Assembly: GCA_004151065.3 (NCBI GenBank)
Contig: NWUY0300001130.1
Coordinates: 30,613 to 42,413, forward strand
Reading direction: 5' to 3'
DNA from: Larix sibirica
Lineage: Eukaryota > Streptophyta > Pinopsida > Pinales > Pinaceae
DNA: 11,801 nucleotides
The notes beneath the pieces were generated by a model, which saw only the letters and a program-made list of their open reading frames with translations, did not search any database and had not been told where the DNA came from. A program made the translations under genes and the position numbers. Positions 8,497-11,801 of this stretch are shown piece after piece (positions within the stretch are counted from its first letter, which is position 1; each line of letters opens with the position of its first letter).

Positions 8497-9480
8497 CCTA
8501 GAAGAACATTGGAAGTGGGATAAATCCGACGAAGGATGGGAATAGTAGTGGATCAAATTCATTGGGTAAAAGTTGTATATCAAGAAGGAAAGATAGATGC
8601 ACAAGGAACAATAAAAGAAAATAGATGAATCCTTATAGTGAAGACACTGCATAATAAATGGGCCATGAATGTGAGGTACTTATATATACCATTCAAGGAA
8701 GTAGAAGAAGAGGAACAAAGAATACATGACTTAGTGGAAAGGATATGCACAACTAGAAAAAATATGAAAGAGGCACTATATTAAAAAATAGTAGTAAACA
8801 AGAATTTGAGAAAGTGGGAACTTAAACAAAGGATAATAGCAATTCGGTAGGTTCAAAATGGAAACGATGATTATATAGCTTGCAATGACCCAGGAACAAA
8901 TACACCAATTCCAAGCACTTAGAGTAGAAACACTGTAGTCATTTATCGAGGATCACGAGGATTTATGGATTGAAATATTCAAAAAGACAAAAGGGTTAGA
9001 TCAAGTGATTCAACAATGGGAGTTCAAAGACAGTATGAAATACTAAGAGAGAAAGGAGAAACAAGACATAATAAATTTTGACATCAATAGTGCAAGTTGT
9101 ATGAAGGAGTTTATCGGAAAAATCATAGAAAAAATAACAACAACTCGAGAGGCCAAGATCCACTGAAGATTGACTAAGTAAGAGTTGTAAACCATATCAG
9201 ATAGATAAATAGAAACAAGCATTATAAAACCCTCACTGAAGACCGGTAAGGAGGACAACACATTTGGAAGGAAATGGGTACAAAAGTATTGGAACAAACA
9301 ACAAGGAATAACACAAAAGTTGAAATAGGAGTAGCCAAAGCACCATACAAATTCTAAAAGATGACAAAGGAACATTGTTAGAAACACTCATAGAAGAAGA
9401 AAAATAAAGAACCAGGCAACACTAGATAAGCACAAAAAATTATCTAGGAGGATACCAAATGTTCCAAGGTTAGAAAATTT
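8497..9480 (+). pseudogene. C-terminal part of the long decayed ORF
   Basis: Beyond the SINE-like sequence the frame class of 7453-8130 resumes with MGIVVDQIHWVKVVYQEG and, after stops at 8521 and 8626, 51 open codons at 8629-8781 (LHNKWAMNVRYLYIPFKEVE, then RIHDLVERICTTRKN). A frame change leads to 8858-9165, about 100 codons with three internal stops, containing LAMTQEQIHQFQALRVETL, SFIEDHEDLWIEIFKKTKG and DINSASCMKEFIGKIIEKI. Similarity to ordinary coding sequence fades after about 9170, and the true end is unknown because the copia LTR starts near 9485. No catalytic motif is recognised. The Gln/Glu/Leu-rich helical character is like a structural or gag-like protein. Confidence 0.45.
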
Positions 9481-9484
9481 TGGG

Positions 9485-9889
9485 GATAAATACCCCCAAC
9501 TGATAGCAGACAAGCACAAGAAGGAGCTTTCTTGGTTATTCAAGTAACCAAGCAAGCGCATAAGCTATTAAAAATAGAGGAACATTAGAATAAATCCATG
9601 AATATTTTGTTGTAAATTGTAATCGATGTAACTAAAAGGAACTTTCTTTGAATTCTAGTGAAGATCATTTTGAAGTGATTATTTGGTGGGTTTTTGCCTA
9701 AAGAGGATATGTTTTTTCAAGGTAATTTTTGTGCCAATTTCATGGGATGTTTTTGTTGTTTATTCTGAATGTTTTGTTATTAAGAAAGTGTATTGGCTAA
9801 TGTGTTGATATTAATGAATATGTTAAGTTTGGTATTGTCCTTTATGATAAATTTAGTTAAAGCTTATTGTGACTAAAATCTAGCCAACA
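9485..9889 (+). repeat. Copia 5' LTR, R-U5 side (start not located)
   Basis: The segment GGTGGGTTTTTGCC at 9687-9700 followed by a GAGG, TTTTTT and CAAGGTAA pattern and a T-rich run is the characteristic U5 texture of plant copia LTRs. It ends in CCAACA at 9884-9889, compatible with an LTR terminus in CA, followed two bases later by a primer-binding-site remnant. GATAAATACCCCC at 9486-9497 could be an eroded TATA box, since TATAAATA followed by C-rich sequence is common in such LTRs. U3 and the left LTR end may lie further upstream, overlapping the end of the coding-like tract. Confidence 0.5.
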
Positions 9890-9891
9890 TC

Positions 9892-9903
9892 ATGTATCAA
9901 TAT
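9892..9903 (+). other. Primer-binding-site remnant (initiator-Met type)
   Basis: ATGTATCAATAT lies two bases after the proposed LTR end and shares TATCA and neighbouring bases with the plant copia primer-binding site TGGTATCAGAGC. The match is short and partial; position is the main support. Confidence 0.28.
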
Positions 9904-9930
9904 AACGACATTATATAACTAGTGAATCTT

Positions 9931-10200
9931 ATCAACTTAAATGGAAGGAATTTTAGGTTTTGGAAAATGGGAACCTACAAGGTTGAACCATCACATATAT
10001 TGGACCTACAGGATAGATAATTCGATAAATATCTATTGGACCAAGTTAAGGTTTAATGGGACAAATACAACCTAAGATATGCTCTCAGGGAGGATGCAGA
10101 GACCATGTGTTGATATTACCCTATCATGTTTTACTATAACTTTGGTAAGAAGTTTCTCAAAGGGTCAGTGCATATAATTCCCTAGATGTTGGATTTCAAT
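9931..10200 (+). pseudogene. Possible copia gag start
   Basis: A frame beginning INLNGRNFRFWKM at 9931 resembles the start of plant copia gag proteins, where a Leu-x-Gly-x-Asn-(Phe/Tyr)-x-x-Trp motif is common shortly after the primer-binding site. It stays open to a stop at 10018 and then reads on with stops at 10054 and later (WDKYNLRYALREDAETMC). The remainder shows no zinc knuckle. Placement right after the LTR supports it; sequence similarity alone is thin. Confidence 0.35.
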
Positions 10201-10552
10201 AGATTAACTATATTATTTCTTACCTTGTTATTTATTTTCTTAGTATATATTGGACTTAGCTAAGCTTATAAAGACTATTGGTATGAGTACATCTACACCT
10301 ACCTATGAGTGGATAGTAAACACACTTTGCTTACATTAAATGCCAATTTGTAACATAATTTATATCATGAAATTGTTATATGTTTATGTATGGATATGCA
10401 TTTTTGTAAGGTAACGTGTAGGCTAACAGGCTAAGGCGATAGCCAAATAATTGTAATGGTGAGCTAACATTAATGTCATCGACATTGATAAAGCCATATT
10501 TTCTTCAATGTAACATCAAAAAATAATTATTGGTGATGATAGGTCCCTATGC
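10201..10552. other. AT-rich stretch with nothing recognised
   Basis: This stretch lies where gag end, protease and integrase N-terminus should be. It is T-rich, has many stops in all frames and shows no GAG-pre-integrase or aspartic protease motif. A small inverted repeat (GGCTA and TAGCC) occurs at about 10430-10445. It may be a badly eroded remnant or filler left by deletion. Confidence 0.4.
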
Positions 10553-11060
10553 AATATAGGTCGACGTCAACTCCAAAAACTAAGAAAATATCGTGGTACT
10601 GAATATGTAAACATAAAAATATAACACTTGCTACATTGCATAAGTCATTCAAATGAATCACACTATTCCATATACATCACAAAAAGTTGTCTTCGAGAGA
10701 AAAAATCACTCAAAGGAAATAGATAATTTCATGCCCCAATATAAAAGATATAAGTTCTCATTTTTAGGCATTAGCTATCAACTATGCCAATTTCATAGTT
10801 AATAACACTCCTAGCAAGAATTTAAAAAATATAACACTAGAAAAAACATAGGTAACATTAAAAATGATGTAAGTCACTTTCGTGTGTTTGGTAGTGAATC
10901 CTAGGATCACATTCGTGATGATGAAATGAAACCCATACAATTTGTAAGAAGTGTGTTTTCTTTGGTCATTCAAAGGATGTAAAATATTATCAACTTCTTG
11001 TACATAGTACATGATAATTGATTGTTATAAGAGTTAAGTTTTATGAAGATATGTAGATTT
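10553..11060 (+). pseudogene. Ty1/copia integrase, core and C-terminal part (decayed)
   Basis: Five copia integrase blocks occur in the right order but in changing frames. NIGRRQLQKLRKYRGTEYVN (10553) matches the TGRKIK...LRSDNGGEY block, with the catalytic Asp replaced by Tyr. HTIPYTSQKVVFERKN (10659-10706) matches the IPYTPQQNGVVERKN block and keeps the catalytic Glu at 10695-10697. AINYANFIVNNTPSKNLKN (from 10774) is the NYA..L.NR.PTKA block. NDVSHFRVFGSE (10863) is the conserved HLRVFG region. FFGHSKDVKYYQLL (from 10958) is the FVGYS...KGYRL block, followed by VKFYEDM. At least four frame changes separate them. The N-terminal zinc finger and first Asp are missing. Confidence 0.85.
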
Positions 11061-11331
11061 TCATACCTATCTAGGAGTGTGTGCCTTCTTTGACAGGTGA
11101 AACACATTTATTGTATTTGATATATCATTTTATCCCTTCTATACTTAATTTTTCTTTATCTTTTAATCCTTCTAGTTAAATATAGTCCCTCATCTAAAAG
11201 GAAGAAAACTTGTCATATGAAAAAAGGTTTATAGGATTCAGTATGTTGCGAATCGTATTGCTAACACACACAATTCCTAGTTAGTTTCCAAAATTTTGTC
11301 ATGTGTATAAGACATTGGATATAAAGAAGCC
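11061..11331 (+). pseudogene. Integrase-RT linker with deletion
   Basis: In copia polyproteins a low-conservation, Ser/Pro-rich linker joins integrase to RT. The T- and CT-rich stretch around 11130-11190 would fit that, and a short later frame (KKVYRIQYVANRIANTHNS) may be its end. The first part of the RT domain (the region around the usual KARLVARG and TFAPV blocks) is not found, so some tens of codons are missing before 11332. Confidence 0.35.
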
Positions 11332-11801
11332 TTGGCCCCCATTTCTAAAATTATTTACCTTCACCTTGTTATTGCTCTTGTTGTATCATATCAATGGGAG
11401 GTCCATTAAATGGATGTCAAATCTACCTTCTTGTATGGTGATTTGAAAGGGTGAATACATATGGAATGAAATCTAGGATTTATTTAGAGTGATTCTAAGT
11501 TTATCTTCAACCTCAATAAATATCTTTATAGCCTCAAGCAAGCTCCTTGAGCTTGGTATGAAAAAATGGATCACAATTCCTTCTTGACTCTAGCTTTTCT
11601 AGATACCACTCCAACTCTAATGTTAAGTAAGAGGTCATACTTTGATACTTGTATTTTATGTCAATGACCTTATCCTCATTGGTAAAGACACTAATTTATA
11701 ATTGATATGGAATCAACCCTTACGAATAAATTTAACATGACAAACTTAGAACGCTTGCAATATTTTCTTGGCCTCCAAGTTTTTCAGAAAAGGAAGAAAT
11801 T
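11332..11801 (+). pseudogene. Ty1/copia reverse transcriptase, cut by the window edge
   Basis: The RT copies element RNA into cDNA. From 11332 the frame gives LAPISKIIYLHLVIALVVSY and, after a stop at 11407, MDVKSTFLYGDL, the motif A block with the catalytic Asp at 11413. LNKYLYSLKQAP, a stop at 11548 and AWYEKMD form the next conserved block. A frame change leads to YVNDLILIG at 11657, where the usual YVDD has Asn for the first Asp. Another change returns to MTNLERLQYFLGLQV near the window end, the usual MTDLG...FLGL block. Premature stops at 11407, 11428-11470 and 11548 plus two frameshifts make it nonfunctional. Family assignment is secure. Confidence 0.93.

Larger units (their letters stand above)
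9485..11801 (+). mobile_element. Decayed Ty1/copia LTR retrotransposon, 5' part
   Basis: The order LTR end, primer-binding-site remnant, gag-like segment, integrase, reverse transcriptase is the Ty1/copia order. The element continues past the right edge of the window, where RNase H and the 3' LTR would lie. The distance from LTR end to integrase (about 660 bp) is far too short for gag, zinc knuckle, protease and integrase N-terminus, so internal sequence has been deleted, and a second gap precedes the RT. Frameshifts and stops mark it as long dead. Confidence 0.85.

Noticed and set aside
9043-9387. 114-codon open frame on the reverse strand
   Set aside because: It lies opposite a forward stretch with better protein texture, and its hydrophobic composition follows from A-richness.
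9480-9499. TTGGGG/CCCCAA hairpin as a transcription terminator or regulator
   Set aside because: Six-base arms around an AT-rich loop are weak; an eroded TATA region within the LTR explains the sequence better.
10782-11012. 76-codon reverse-strand frame
   Set aside because: It overlaps the copia integrase blocks, which are clearly encoded on the forward strand.

Overview
The window looks like non-genic DNA from a large plant nuclear genome: it is AT-rich, poor in CpG, and packed with old, heavily mutated LTR retrotransposons. I find no intact host gene, no rRNA or tRNA gene, no CRISPR array and no bacterial-style operon. The very decayed, nested retroelements fit a gymnosperm (conifer-like) genome best, but that is an inference from texture and not from a marker gene. 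No long intact reading frame survives; recognition rests on short conserved peptides that reappear in the right order, in shifting frames.

Layout, all on the + strand. (1) Positions 1-2246 are the 3' part of a dead Ty3/gypsy pol: a possible LTR stub at 41-165, the reverse transcriptase tail plus RNase H (196-822), and an integrase (869-2246) with zinc-finger remnant, DDE core and GPY/F-type C-terminus. The integrase core is split at 1371-1566 by a ~196-bp foldback (MITE-like) element with C-rich and G-rich ends and CCATGG palindromes. A weak reading frame continues after the integrase to 2639. (2) Positions 2640-5185 are unassigned, with a speculative LTR at 4001-5048. (3) Positions 5186-9480 hold an A-rich, coding-like tract of about 4.3 kb with several stretches of 45-59 codons free of stops. 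It reads like one very long decayed ORF of unknown identity with a charged coiled-coil-like middle, and is interrupted at about 8271-8440 by a tRNA-derived SINE-like sequence. (4) Positions 9485-11801 are a dead Ty1/copia element: LTR end, primer-binding-site remnant, possible gag, integrase (10553-11060) and reverse transcriptase (11332 to the window end), with the protease, integrase N-terminus and first part of the RT missing.

Nothing here can be active as it stands: both recognised elements carry premature stops, frameshifts and changed catalytic residues. The least explained object is the 5186-9480 tract. It has coherent coding texture, no reverse transcriptase or integrase that I can see, and no family I can name with confidence.
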